Shown here one piece after another: positions 16,521-26,224 of a stretch of 39,744 nucleotides of DNA. The notes below the pieces were generated by a model. The model was not told the DNA's origin. It did not search any database and saw only the letters and a program-made list of their open reading frames with translations. A program made the translations under genes and the position numbers. The stretch's first letter is position 1; each line of letters begins with the position of its first letter. The stretch comes from Xenorhabdus griffiniae (GTDB taxonomy: Bacteria; Pseudomonadota; Gammaproteobacteria; Enterobacterales; Enterobacteriaceae): the NCBI RefSeq assembly GCF_015163655.1, contig NZ_JADEUF010000026.1, positions 1 through 39,744 on the forward strand, written 5' to 3'.

Positions 16521-18023
16521 TTAGGCTCCTTTTAGTGAAGGGAGTTTTGAAACTAAGCGTAGGGAAACGGTCAAACCTTCCAGTTGGTAGTGGGGACGCA
16601 AGAAAAATTTAGCCTGATAGTAGCCTGGGTTGCCTTCCACTTCTTCCACCGTAACCTCTGCAGCAGCTAGCGGTTTTCGCGCTTTAGTCCCTTGTGATGA
16701 GTTAATGGGATCGCCATCAACATAATTTATAATCCAATCATTCAGCCAACGTTCCATATCTGAACGTTCCTGAAAAGTCCCGATCTTATCGCGCACGATA
16801 CATTTCAGGTAATGGGCAAAACGACAGCAGGCAAATAAGTAGGGCAAACGGGCTGCAAGGTTGGCATTGGCAGTCGCATCAGGATCATAGTATTCTGCGG
16901 GTTTTTGCAGGGATTGGGCACCAATAAAGGCGGCAACATCCGTGTTCTTGCGATGCAATAATGGAATGAACCCATTTTTTGCTAATTCTGCTTCACGGCG
17001 ATCGCTAATGGCGATTTCCGTTGGGCACTTCATATCTACCCCTCCATCATCAGAAGGGAAGGTGTAGCAAGGCAGGTTTTCTACAATACCGCCGGATTCT
17101 ACACCACGGATAGAAGTACACCAGCCATACAGTTTAAAAGAACGATTAATATTAACTGCCATAGCATAAGCGGCATTTGCCCAAGTGTAGTTATTGTGCG
17201 TTGGGCCTTCTGTATTCTCCTCAAAATTGAAACTATCAACGGGATTAGTGAGGGCACCATAGGGGAGACGGGAGAGGAAACGCGGTAGTGCCAACCCGAT
17301 GTAACGCACGTCTTCTGATTCACGTAAGCTGCGCCAGGGCGCATATTCGGTGTTTTGGAAAATTTTGGAGAGATCCCGTGGATTAGCTAATTCCTGCCAG
17401 GATTCCATTTGCATAACACTTGGTGATGCACCTGAAATAAATGGACAGTGTGCTGCTGCACTGATTTGTGCTATCTGGCGTAAAAGTTCAACATCTGGTG
17501 CGGTATGGTCGAAATAGTAATCCCCCACCAGACAGCCAAACGGCTCGCCACCAAATTGACCATATTCCGCTTCATAGATCTTTTTGAAAATGGGGCTTTG
17601 ATCCCAACTCACGCCTTTGAAACGTTTTAATATTTTGCCCAACTCCTTTTTGGAAATGCACATCACACGGATTTTTAGCATTTCATCGGTTTCTGTGTTG
17701 TTTACCAGATGATGCAAGCCACGCCAAGCGCCTTCCAGGGCCTGGAATTCTTCGTGGTGCAGAATATGGTTCACTTGTTGTGATATCTTGGTATCGATTT
17801 CAGCAATCAATGATTGGATAGTACGGTAAGTATCGCCAGAAATAGTGACCGTGTTTTCCAACGCCTGTTGTGCCAGTGTCTTCACCGCATTTTCAACGGC
17901 ACTACGGGTATGATCACTTTGCGGACGAAACTCCTTATTCAGCAATGTACTTAGTTCATCAGGGGTATATTCTTTTGCTCCCTGTGCGTGTTGAATCTGG
18001 GTTTCTTGGTCAATTTGGCTCAT
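16521..18023 (-). CDS. tssC: T6SS contractile sheath large subunit TssC (VipB)
   Basis: 500 aa. I take the ATG at 18023, three bases after the tssB stop, with AAGGAG inside the tssB 3' end; a TTG just before it is less likely. Landmarks are HILHHEEFQALEGAWRGL, MCISKKELGKIL, IYEAEYGQFGGEPFG and LVGDYYFDHTAPDVELL. The C-terminal end has RFAHYLKCIVRDKIGTF and the closing PGYYQAKFFLRPHYQLEGL. TssC pairs with TssB to build the cytoplasmic sheath. Confidence 0.97.
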   Translation of the reverse strand: MSQIDQETQIQHAQGAKEYTPDELSTLLNKEFRPQSDHTRSAVENAVKTLAQQALENTVTISGDTYRTIQSLIAEIDTKISQQVNHILHHEEFQALEGAWRGLHHLVNNTETDEMLKIRVMCISKKELGKILKRFKGVSWDQSPIFKKIYEAEYGQFGGEPFGCLVGDYYFDHTAPDVELLRQIAQISAAAHCPFISGASPSVMQMESWQELANPRDLSKIFQNTEYAPWRSLRESEDVRYIGLALPRFLSRLPYGALTNPVDSFNFEENTEGPTHNNYTWANAAYAMAVNINRSFKLYGWCTSIRGVESGGIVENLPCYTFPSDDGGVDMKCPTEIAISDRREAELAKNGFIPLLHRKNTDVAAFIGAQSLQKPAEYYDPDATANANLAARLPYLFACCRFAHYLKCIVRDKIGTFQERSDMERWLNDWIINYVDGDPINSSQGTKARKPLAAAEVTVEEVEGNPGYYQAKFFLRPHYQLEGLTVSLRLVSKLPSLKGA

Positions 18024-18026
18024 CAA

Positions 18027-18557
18027 TTACTCCTTATCTTCATTAACTTCTGCTGGAGCACCCTCTGTAAGATTTGGTGCTTCAGCCAAGGATTTGAGCA
18101 GAGCGGGGTTTTGCAATATCTCGGCAATCAGTTTTTCTGCGCCATTTTTGCCATCCATATAGGAAAGCAGGTTTGCCAGTTGGGTGCGTGCTTCCAGCAA
18201 TTGCGCCAATGGCTCGACCTTTTTGGCGATGGCGTCAGGTTGAAAATCTTCCATAGTTTCAAATGTTAAATCGACATTCAGCTTACCCTCACCAGTCAGG
18301 GTATTTTCAACCTGAAAGGCTGCTCGCGGTTTGATTGAACCCATCCGTTCATCAAAGTTGTCAATGTCAATTTCCAAAAATTTACGATCATTAACGTCTG
18401 GCAAGGCTTCTACCGGTTTTCCTGCTAAATCAGCCATAACTCCCATAACAAAGGGTAATTGAACCGCTTTCTCCGAACCGTAAAGCTCGATATCATATTC
18501 AATCTGTACACGAGGAGGGCGATTCCGTGCGATAAATTTTTGTCCACTGGATTTCAT
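18027..18557 (-). CDS. tssB: T6SS contractile sheath small subunit TssB (VipA)
   Basis: 176 aa. The N-terminus carries FIARNRPPRVQIEYDIE and VQLPFVMGVMADLAGK. The centre has RKFLEIDIDNFDERM, with NVDLTFETMEDFQPD and QLLEARTQLANLLSYMDGK beyond it, and the C-terminal helix region supplies the ClpV-exposed segment on disassembly. It forms the sheath protomer with TssC and is directly coupled to it (3-base gap). The 280 bases upstream, to tssA, hold a shortened copy of the palindromic element, so a promoter for tssB may lie there. Confidence 0.97.
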   Translation of the reverse strand: MKSSGQKFIARNRPPRVQIEYDIELYGSEKAVQLPFVMGVMADLAGKPVEALPDVNDRKFLEIDIDNFDERMGSIKPRAAFQVENTLTGEGKLNVDLTFETMEDFQPDAIAKKVEPLAQLLEARTQLANLLSYMDGKNGAEKLIAEILQNPALLKSLAEAPNLTEGAPAEVNEDKE

Positions 18558-18719
18558 AACACATTCTCCGTTATTGTCTGGATAACTAAGTTAATACCCT
18601 TTTAGCTTTAAGCCGCTGGTAAGTGACGTACATGTATTCCGACTAATAGCTATAGCGTTTAGCTATGTGTTCAGGGAGCTGCTCCTGTTGTCATCAGGTT
18701 GCAACTAGAAAATGATTGT

Positions 18720-18794
18720 TATACCAATCTAACTTCAAGATGCGTGTGATTTCATATCGTGTTGTCAATGGCAACTTGAAGTTTAATGGGTATA
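18720..18794 (+). repeat. Dispersed palindromic element, copy C (hairpin core deleted)
   Basis: 75 bp. It has the left end TATACCAATCTAACTTCAAG with GATGCGTGTGATTTC and the right end CAACTTGAAGTTTAATGGGTATA in two parts. The CTCCCC...GGGGAG core and its right arm are absent, and the flanks join as GATTTC/ATATCG. The rest of the 280-base tssA-tssB gap shows nothing I can name. Confidence 0.85.
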
Positions 18795-18837
18795 AAGGGA
18801 TTCGCGGATAACTAATTTAATTGGTTAAAACAATAAG

Positions 18838-19920
18838 TTACTGATCCGTTTCAGGGGTATTGGAGCGACCAAAAACGCTCTCAAGCTGACTTAACCCTTC
18901 GGGAACAAGATCGTGGATAATATTAATAAAATCACTGTCAATCAGCCGTAGAATACGGTCAATCATTATAGGCGCTGGATGGCTTGGCTCATGTTGAAGA
19001 AAATAAGTTTTGGCTTTTTCTAATAAAATGCGTGCATCGTCTCGGTTACTGACTTCGATTTCTCGCCAATGAGTAAATTCACTCTTTTCAAGGGACTCAA
19101 GGATTGTTGCTGATGAAGTTATTTGCTCCGCTGCACTGTTTTGTTGCATAGGTTCGGATGCAAATGTTTTTGCGCTGTCAGAATATTCCTGAATATCTGT
19201 TCCTGGTTTATGCATGGGAAAAAATTTAATGATGGTATCCAACTGTTTTAAAAACTGCGTCAATTCGGGAAGGTAATTGTTGGGTAAATGATGGCGAATA
19301 ATTTCAATCAAGGCAGTGAGTTGCTCGTGAATGGCAATGACTGCCTTGATCTCAGGGCTATTAGATTGTTGGTGTAATTCATTAATTAATCTTGTGCGTC
19401 CGCCAGTATAACCTTTGATTTCGGTTACCGTACCATTAAGCAGTGAACAAATTTCCTGTAATGACAATTCCGTTGAAACACTCCTGAGCACAATCGAGTT
19501 CTGGGCTTTTATCGTACAGGGTGAACCATCTTCAATGATGGCTAGCGTGTTGAGGCGGAATAAGGGATCATATTCACCATTAAATTCCAATTTTGGCCAT
19601 ACATCTTCCCAATAACGTTCCAGGGTTTGGCGTAGTAAATTCAGTCCATCGGCATACCCACATACTCCCCGAATATTTAACCATGCTTGCATCAGGGCGA
19701 TGATGACACGCAGATCTTTGGAACGGGACAGTAGGTGAGTGGCTTTTTTTTCCACCTCTATCCAGTTTGGTGGTTCAGCAGGGATGAGTACATCACCAAA
19801 TTGCTGTTCAGGTTTCTCGATTAGGTTTCGCTCTAATGTCAGAAATTCATCATCGTATTCGAGGTCTTCCCCGCACGGAAACGCTACACTGATTGGAGTG
19901 AGTAAGGTATCAATATTCAT
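18838..19920 (-). CDS. tssA: T6SS assembly protein TssA (ImpA N-domain)
   Basis: 360 aa with the ImpA_N domain at residues about 5-125: PCGEDLEYDDEFLTLE, EPPNWIEVEKKATHLLSRSKDLRV, ALMQAWLNIRGVCGYADGL and YWEDVWPKLEFNGEYDPL. The remainder is helical, and HWREIEVSNRDDARILLEKAKTYF near the C-terminus resembles the short TssA subclass. TssA helps recruit baseplate and sheath and caps the growing tail. It is the last gene of the block that begins at vgrG, 49 bases after tssM, and is followed by the 280-base repeat-bearing gap. Confidence 0.92.
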   Translation of the reverse strand: MNIDTLLTPISVAFPCGEDLEYDDEFLTLERNLIEKPEQQFGDVLIPAEPPNWIEVEKKATHLLSRSKDLRVIIALMQAWLNIRGVCGYADGLNLLRQTLERYWEDVWPKLEFNGEYDPLFRLNTLAIIEDGSPCTIKAQNSIVLRSVSTELSLQEICSLLNGTVTEIKGYTGGRTRLINELHQQSNSPEIKAVIAIHEQLTALIEIIRHHLPNNYLPELTQFLKQLDTIIKFFPMHKPGTDIQEYSDSAKTFASEPMQQNSAAEQITSSATILESLEKSEFTHWREIEVSNRDDARILLEKAKTYFLQHEPSHPAPIMIDRILRLIDSDFINIIHDLVPEGLSQLESVFGRSNTPETDQ

Positions 19921-19969
19921 GGTATTTTCAGCTTATATTCAGTTCACAAGTCCACAGTAAGGATATCGA

Positions 19970-22900
19970 TCATGCTGTTTGAAGCCGTTTTGGATTTGGG
20001 CATGAGAAAGCAGGGAGATTAAACGGGCTGAAAATGCTGTTCGGGGTAAATGCTAGCAAGACAGTATGACCACTGATATTAAACCTTGCCCATAAGCTCA
20101 TATCACCATTATTGGTTGACTCCCCTGTTTTACCGCGCCAGATACGTTTGGCATGATCCAGCAAGCGGTTTAGTGCCCAGAAACCTGACGTTGATAAGTT
20201 TGCCGTTGTACCATCCGTGAGATTTAATTGAATGCGAACCAGATTGATATTGGCAGGGCCAGGCCAGCTAATCAGTTGTGAAAGTTGCGGGCCGTGACTG
20301 TATTCTACTATCTGTCCATCAACATCCAGCACCATACTCAATATATCGTTACTCATATTGATTGGACGAACCATGACGCGAAATGATGGTGTTGGAGTTC
20401 CGTTGGTAAATAGCGTATTGCGGATAATCTGGGCCTGTTGGAAAGGTTTGAGCAGATTTCCCCCCCCTGGCAAGGGCTTGCCATTCACACCTGGCATAAA
20501 TTGCCATTTTGGCAGAGTCGTATCTACTTTACCCACTAAATTTTTCTGGAAGAAACTGTCCATTAAGCCGGTTTCTGGCGCAAACATTCGTGCCATGTCA
20601 TCGGGCTTAATATCCTGCTTTGCGTTAGGGTTTAACGGATAGCGATTGGCAATCGCCTGGTTGCAAAACCCGCCGATTTCTGTACTGAGATGCTTACCGA
20701 CATTTTTCATATCACTAAGCTGAGTATCGCTACTGGCTCCCACTGCGAGTGACGAAACTATGCTTCTGAACGGTATAGGCAGGAGAGCAGATGTTGTTTG
20801 TAGCTGCGTGACAATCTGACCAGGGGGCAAGGGCATTCCTGCATTGGTTGCATTTTGTACTGAGGTTAAATACAGGTATAACTCGCTAATTTCTTTTAAG
20901 GTCTTATCAAAAGGGATACTTTGGGTGTTTTTATTTGGCCTTTTTGCTAACGCAATAATTGAGGCAAAAGATTCTTCTAATGCCCGCTCTGGTGTAGGTT
21001 GATTATTAACTGGCATTATTTGTTTGGGCACTAATTTCGTTAATTTATTTGATTGACTCTTCACAATACGGCTATTCTCAATATCGTTGAGTTGTTTGAT
21101 ATTATTGCTATTTTCATTCAGTATGACGTTTTTACTGATATTAATTAAAAGGTTACGCATAGGTGAATCAGAAGAAGACAACAGGCGTGAAGTGTTGATC
21201 CGTTGTTCCAGGGTATCGATATTTATCAAACCAATATCCGCCAGAAACTCGTTCCATTGATATATATAGTCGTTAATATAAAATTGCTTAACAGCGGATT
21301 TTATTTCCTTATCGGTCTGCTTTTTTGCATAGCTACCGAGTACCCAACTGTCTTGTGAATATAAGGTTGTTAGAAAAGTGTTGAGGTTTTTCTCAATACC
21401 TTGCTGATAACCCGCTGGGGTGAACATCCCTGATATGCCATCTGTAATGGGCGCACCACTGATACGTGAGAAAGCCAATTCAGCCTGCGGACCTGCGAGT
21501 GATTCCAGATTTACGGGGGCTAAACTGGGATCATTGATTAATTTTTCCTTCATATAGTTATAAGCACGTTGTGCTGGTGGAATATTGCTAATTAATTGCT
21601 GTTTTTTTTTGATCAGCGCGTCATCGCGAATGAAAGGAGATGTGACAACTTGGTTATCTAACAATTGGCCGATGTGTTCCGAGATTTGTTGCAAATGCTG
21701 CTGGGTTGTGTCTGTGTTTAATTGGGTTTTCAAATATTGCATGATCCAATTATGCAGAAACTTACCATCATAATGCTTAGGCTGGTATAACATTTGATAA
21801 GCCTTGAGCGTATTGTAGGTGTTCTCTATGTCATCGTTGTTGTCATCATACAGCTGGTTAGTGATGATAGTTGCTATCTGGGGCAACAATAATGTTTTTA
21901 GGGCCTTTCTATATAGAAAACGGCTGGCATCACTGATTTGTTCACCACAATACAATCCCATTCGATAGGATAAGGGGGGATCATTTAAGGAAAAACGTTG
22001 GCTTTTATCTAAATGAGCCAAACTATTTAAAATCGGCAGCAAGGCATAAATATCATTGGCATTCTTCTTTAAGTGAGCGCTTTGTTTTGCAATGGTCGGA
22101 AATCTGGCTTGTACTTCCATCAGGTAATCTTGGTTATTGTTGTAGCTTATCAAAAGTAAATTGGCTACCAATGCCAGTATTGCCACTGAAACAACATATT
22201 CCAATCCGCCCAGCAAGCGTCTGCGGTATATCCACCAGCGGTTATAACCGGCAATTCCTGCTTCATTAAAGATATTTTCCAGTAAATTTTTTATAAAGTA
22301 AGCCTGGCTGGCCGGAGCAGGATGAACACTTTCTTTATTATTCTCCCATGACATGGCTTCACTATTGTTATTGGTTGGTAACTGAAAATTGCGGTTAAAT
22401 TTCTCCATGACATTGTCAAAGGAAAATCCTGTTTGTGTTCCACTGGTGAAATAGAGCCCACGTGGATAATAGGGTATTTCAAAGCCCGACTTTGCGAATA
22501 CAATTTCAAGATATTGTGCGATCAGGGGGCGCAGGGATGCAAATTCTTGTGGGAATAAATAACTTTCGGCACATTGTTGTGAATTGTGTCCGTTTAAGAG
22601 AATAGAAGGTAATTCAGCATCTAACCGCAATACTAATTGGTTATACTGTTGATTAAGAATGTCATGCAAATCAAAATCAAGACCTTTATTCCGTTTTCCC
22701 CGTGAAGTGTTACTCCATGGGAAATTAAATCCCCAAATTTGTTCACGGGATTTTTTGTCAAAATGGGAGAAATAAGCACTAAATCCTTTTAATAAATCCG
22801 TCTTAGTGATCATGATATAAATAGGGAACTGTATTTTAAGTTGTTCATGTAGCTCTGACAGGCGCTTACGCAGCATATAAGCCTGCTGCTCCCGTTTTTC

Positions 22901-23641
22901 AGTAGATAGATTGAGCAAATCTTCCACACTAATAGTAATAATAATTCCATTCAGTGGTTGGCTTATCCGATATTTTTTCAACAGTCGGATGAAGTTTTTC
23001 CATTCATCAGCATCCTGTTGGTGAAAACTATCCTGTGTGACATAGCGACCTGTAGTATCTAGCAGAACGGCTTTATTGGTGAACCACCAGCTACAGCTAT
23101 TCATGTCTTGTGTACTGTGCAGTGCCGATTTACCCAGGTAGTCCGACAGAGGAAAATGTAGACCAGAGTTTGTCAGTGCTGTCGTTTTGCCTGAACTGGG
23201 GGCACCGATAACCAGATACCAGGGTAATTGATATATATATCGGCGACTGAGAAAGTGTATCCAGCTTGGTTTATTTTTATTATACCAACCAGAAAAATAG
23301 GCTTTTTTCAATAACTTTGCAGCATCAGAGAAACGCTCTGCTAATGTAATATATTGTTCATTCTGCTTCTTTTCTTCGTTTTCATTTTTAGTGATGTTCA
23401 ATTCCTTGGTCAGCTTTTGGTTAAGCCATGATTGGTATAACCGCGGCATTACTTTGATGAAAAACCAGATCAAGAAGAGAGAAATAATGGTAATGATCCG
23501 TGTTGTATTTGTTTCAAAAGGGAACTTGTTACCAACAGAAATAATGGGACCAATGAACCAGATAAAAAAAGAGACTGCCGTTACACTAAGAAAACTCCAT
23601 GTCAACGGGCTGGTGATGATAGAAAAAAGTGCATTCAGCAT
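19970..23641 (-). CDS. tssM: T6SS inner-membrane complex protein TssM (IcmF)
   Basis: 1223 aa, typical IcmF length. There are two N-terminal membrane helices (about 12-33 and 48-64) and a third near residue 480 (LEYVVSVAILALVANLLLI). Between them is a cytoplasmic NTPase-like domain with Walker A GAPSSGKT (146-153) and LLDTTGRYV. The large periplasmic remainder (about 500-1223) has the IcmF-related and TssJ-binding C-terminal domains (DGTTANLSTSGFWALNRLLD, NISGHTVLLAFTPNSIFSPF). It spans the inner membrane and periplasm, joining TssL to TssJ. AAGGA precedes the ATG; the gene begins 12 bases after tssL. Confidence 0.96.
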   Translation of the reverse strand: MLNALFSIITSPLTWSFLSVTAVSFFIWFIGPIISVGNKFPFETNTTRIITIISLFLIWFFIKVMPRLYQSWLNQKLTKELNITKNENEEKKQNEQYITLAERFSDAAKLLKKAYFSGWYNKNKPSWIHFLSRRYIYQLPWYLVIGAPSSGKTTALTNSGLHFPLSDYLGKSALHSTQDMNSCSWWFTNKAVLLDTTGRYVTQDSFHQQDADEWKNFIRLLKKYRISQPLNGIIITISVEDLLNLSTEKREQQAYMLRKRLSELHEQLKIQFPIYIMITKTDLLKGFSAYFSHFDKKSREQIWGFNFPWSNTSRGKRNKGLDFDLHDILNQQYNQLVLRLDAELPSILLNGHNSQQCAESYLFPQEFASLRPLIAQYLEIVFAKSGFEIPYYPRGLYFTSGTQTGFSFDNVMEKFNRNFQLPTNNNSEAMSWENNKESVHPAPASQAYFIKNLLENIFNEAGIAGYNRWWIYRRRLLGGLEYVVSVAILALVANLLLISYNNNQDYLMEVQARFPTIAKQSAHLKKNANDIYALLPILNSLAHLDKSQRFSLNDPPLSYRMGLYCGEQISDASRFLYRKALKTLLLPQIATIITNQLYDDNNDDIENTYNTLKAYQMLYQPKHYDGKFLHNWIMQYLKTQLNTDTTQQHLQQISEHIGQLLDNQVVTSPFIRDDALIKKKQQLISNIPPAQRAYNYMKEKLINDPSLAPVNLESLAGPQAELAFSRISGAPITDGISGMFTPAGYQQGIEKNLNTFLTTLYSQDSWVLGSYAKKQTDKEIKSAVKQFYINDYIYQWNEFLADIGLINIDTLEQRINTSRLLSSSDSPMRNLLINISKNVILNENSNNIKQLNDIENSRIVKSQSNKLTKLVPKQIMPVNNQPTPERALEESFASIIALAKRPNKNTQSIPFDKTLKEISELYLYLTSVQNATNAGMPLPPGQIVTQLQTTSALLPIPFRSIVSSLAVGASSDTQLSDMKNVGKHLSTEIGGFCNQAIANRYPLNPNAKQDIKPDDMARMFAPETGLMDSFFQKNLVGKVDTTLPKWQFMPGVNGKPLPGGGNLLKPFQQAQIIRNTLFTNGTPTPSFRVMVRPINMSNDILSMVLDVDGQIVEYSHGPQLSQLISWPGPANINLVRIQLNLTDGTTANLSTSGFWALNRLLDHAKRIWRGKTGESTNNGDMSLWARFNISGHTVLLAFTPNSIFSPFNLPAFSCPNPKRLQTA

Positions 23642-23653
23642 GTCTTAATTTCC

Positions 23654-24874
23654 TTACATCGTTTGGCTTACAGGAGAAGCAAACAGTGTGATTTCAACTC
23701 GTCTGTTTTTGGCTCGATTACTGGCAGTATTATTGGGAACTAAAGGATTTTGGGCACCTTTTCCCTCTGCTTTGACTCTTTCTGGTTGGTTCAGATAACG
23801 TTGAAGTTCTTTTTGTACAGACTTGGCTCTCGCGAGTGATAAAGCATCATTGGATGAAAAACGGGAAAAACGGGTATTAATGGGAATATTATCGGTATAC
23901 CCAACAACCAGAATTTCGCCGTTAAAATGGTTTAATACCTCAGCAACCCGCCTGATGACATCCAAATAGCCGCTTTTGATCTGAATGGCACTGGTGTTGA
24001 ATAAACCAGCGCCTTTTAGCGTGATCACGCTTCTATCAGGTAAGTCAGTGACGTCCAATGATCCTGTGGCTATTTCATCCTGTAGCCTGTTTTGCAGGTT
24101 CAGAGTGCGTGGAAATCTTCTATCGCTGACGGTGATATTAGGCAAATTAGTCTGGTAGATTTTAGCCAAAATGGGATTAACCTTATCATTCAACTTCCAG
24201 TTCAGGTTTATATACAAGAGACATACCAGAAAACTTAATATTGCTATAGATATCCATACTGGTAAGGAAATATATTGAGGTTTATTCGGTAAGGTAATGG
24301 CTCGTGTTTTTTTTGATAACTCAATGGGATAACTACCTCTAATCGAACTTATTAACTGGAATAAACGTTGCTTCACGGTTTCCAATTGGGTACGGCCGTT
24401 ATCGATGACACGATAGCGCCCTTCGAATCCAAGCAGGAGACAAAAGTGCATGAGTTCTAACAGGAACAAGTTGTCCTTGGGATTTTGCGACAACTTGGCT
24501 AATAGTTGGAAAAATTTTTCGCCCCCCCAAGTTTCATTATGAAAAGTGACGAGCAGGCCACTGCCAGACCAAACACTGCGCAACCCCCAAGGCGTGAGTG
24601 CTGCGGCCTCATCCAATGCGGTGCATAGACAGTAGCGGGCGCCAATGATCACGTTATAGGGTAGTTTGACTTGTTGGCATTCCACTTCAAAACGCCGGAT
24701 TTCATTAATCAGTTGCTGGCGTAAATGGGTTGGATCAGGGTGAACAATTGAATGCCGGATCTGGGGGATCGTATTTAACAATGGATTTGCGGAAGAAACC
24801 AACGGGTTACGATTGGTATCATCAGAAAACACCTGATGTTCAGTTATCTGTTTTTCCTGCGTCATAGGCTTCAT
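23654..24874 (-). CDS. tssL: T6SS TssL (DotU) with C-terminal OmpA-like peptidoglycan-binding domain
   Basis: 406 aa. The N-terminal DotU domain (about 45-195) has YCLCTALDEAAALTPWG, TFHNETWGGEKFFQLL and ELMHFCLLLGFEGRYRV. One membrane helix follows (about 203-223). The periplasmic OmpA_C domain (about 285-400) carries VVGYTDNIPIN, LSLARAKSV and the closing NRAKNRRVEITLF, with the Asp/Arg residues that contact diaminopimelate. Many TssL proteins need a separate TagL for this anchor; here it is built in. The ATG overlaps the tssK stop by one base (TAATG), indicating coupled translation. Confidence 0.95.
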   Translation of the reverse strand: MKPMTQEKQITEHQVFSDDTNRNPLVSSANPLLNTIPQIRHSIVHPDPTHLRQQLINEIRRFEVECQQVKLPYNVIIGARYCLCTALDEAAALTPWGLRSVWSGSGLLVTFHNETWGGEKFFQLLAKLSQNPKDNLFLLELMHFCLLLGFEGRYRVIDNGRTQLETVKQRLFQLISSIRGSYPIELSKKTRAITLPNKPQYISLPVWISIAILSFLVCLLYINLNWKLNDKVNPILAKIYQTNLPNITVSDRRFPRTLNLQNRLQDEIATGSLDVTDLPDRSVITLKGAGLFNTSAIQIKSGYLDVIRRVAEVLNHFNGEILVVGYTDNIPINTRFSRFSSNDALSLARAKSVQKELQRYLNQPERVKAEGKGAQNPLVPNNTASNRAKNRRVEITLFASPVSQTM

Positions 24875-26220
24875 TACCTCGATTTTTCCTGATTACGGAC
24901 AGCCCAAAACTCGATGATCAAGCCAGGGAACTCACCGGCCAGATGTAAGGCAAAACCGCTGGATTTCTCCATCTGTTTCCATAAGTCTCCCTCTTTTTCT
25001 AATTCAAAATAGACATAACCTGAATGCCAGGGAATTTGTCTGGGTACAGAGGGCATGGCGCGTAGTGAGAGACCGGGTAATTGCAATTGAACCAATTCAC
25101 GTATACGGCCAACGGGGGCAATTTTCATTTGGGCAGGAAATTTGCTCATAAGCATATCATTTGCAACATCAGCATGGACGGCCAGAATAAAGCTGAACGT
25201 ATGTATCATATCGGCGTTGGGTAATGTGGCGATATTCAAGCCATGAGAGTATTCCGTTAATGGCAACTGAATGGCATGTTCTTCAAGTATGATTGATAAC
25301 CCTTGGCGTAGTTGGAACATAAGTTGGTTGAAGCACTGCGTTAAATTATCATGATCATAGAGAGGTAAATTTTCTTCCGGTACACGGTGTTGAGAAAATG
25401 TCGCCAATTCAGTGGCAAATTGTAGCCATTCGCTGAATAACCGTTCTGGATGCAATAGTGACAGGTTCTGCAGATGGTTCATCTGGCCACTATAGCGATT
25501 CAAAAGTGACAGCAAGAGAAAATCCATAATCTCAGAATCATTGTATCGCCCCAACTGTAACAGACGCTGGCTAATTTGTTGGCGGCGCTGTTCTAGTAAG
25601 TCTTGTATTTGATTAATAAAACTTCCTATTTGTGGATTCGCATGGCAGTTGAGCAGGGGCGGAATAAATTGCGAGTCAAGATAGAGTTTCTTGTCATTTG
25701 TTTTATTCATGACATATACAAGACCCAATGCGGTCCATTCGGGTGTTAAATCAGAGGCCAACATCAGACGCAAACGCATTTTGCCAAATTGTATTGCAGC
25801 ATTGCCAACAGACATGGCATTAAAGTCGTTGACTTCAGCTTCAAAGCTAATAAAGCGTGCCAGCGAATCGCTTTTTTCACTGAAAATAACCTCTTCTTTT
25901 CCTCGCCGACAAGCCGGTACAGCCAGAACAACATGGTTATCAGACGGGTTTTCACCAAGCTGTAAGGGGGTGGGGGCATTGGCGGCATCAAAACTAAAAG
26001 GGGTTCCGTCAGGGAAAATACCACTGGCTGTGAAAAGGCTGACTTTACCCTGATTAAGCAGTTCCTGATCCAATTCGAGCGTTAAAAACCCCCAGTAGTA
26101 AGGGTGTTGTGTGATACCCCAGTCACGAACATAGGCTTCCAGGTAGTTTTCAGCCTGCTGGAAGTGGTGGGGACGTAAAAACATGCCTTCTGTCCAGATA
26201 ACTTTTTCTGGTTTATTCAT
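24874..26220 (-). CDS. tssK: T6SS baseplate protein TssK
   Basis: 448 aa (VasE/ImpJ family). It opens with the diagnostic VIWTEGMFLRPHHFQQAENYLE and continues with YYWGFLTLELDQELLNQGKVSL, FPDGTPFSFD and LSLLHPERLFSEWLQFATELATF. It ends in LPGLSLRAMPSVPRQIPWHSGYVYFELE and SGFALHLAGEFPGLIIEFWAV. TssK trimers connect the baseplate wedges to the TssL/TssM cytoplasmic domains. It starts 4 bases after tssJ and overlaps tssL by one base. Confidence 0.97.
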   Translation of the reverse strand: MNKPEKVIWTEGMFLRPHHFQQAENYLEAYVRDWGITQHPYYWGFLTLELDQELLNQGKVSLFTASGIFPDGTPFSFDAANAPTPLQLGENPSDNHVVLAVPACRRGKEEVIFSEKSDSLARFISFEAEVNDFNAMSVGNAAIQFGKMRLRLMLASDLTPEWTALGLVYVMNKTNDKKLYLDSQFIPPLLNCHANPQIGSFINQIQDLLEQRRQQISQRLLQLGRYNDSEIMDFLLLSLLNRYSGQMNHLQNLSLLHPERLFSEWLQFATELATFSQHRVPEENLPLYDHDNLTQCFNQLMFQLRQGLSIILEEHAIQLPLTEYSHGLNIATLPNADMIHTFSFILAVHADVANDMLMSKFPAQMKIAPVGRIRELVQLQLPGLSLRAMPSVPRQIPWHSGYVYFELEKEGDLWKQMEKSSGFALHLAGEFPGLIIEFWAVRNQEKSR

Positions 26221-26224
26221 TATC

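Noticed and set aside
25691-26053. 120-codon plus-strand frame inside tssK
   Set aside because: Lies wholly opposite well-conserved TssK sequence and has no family features of its own.
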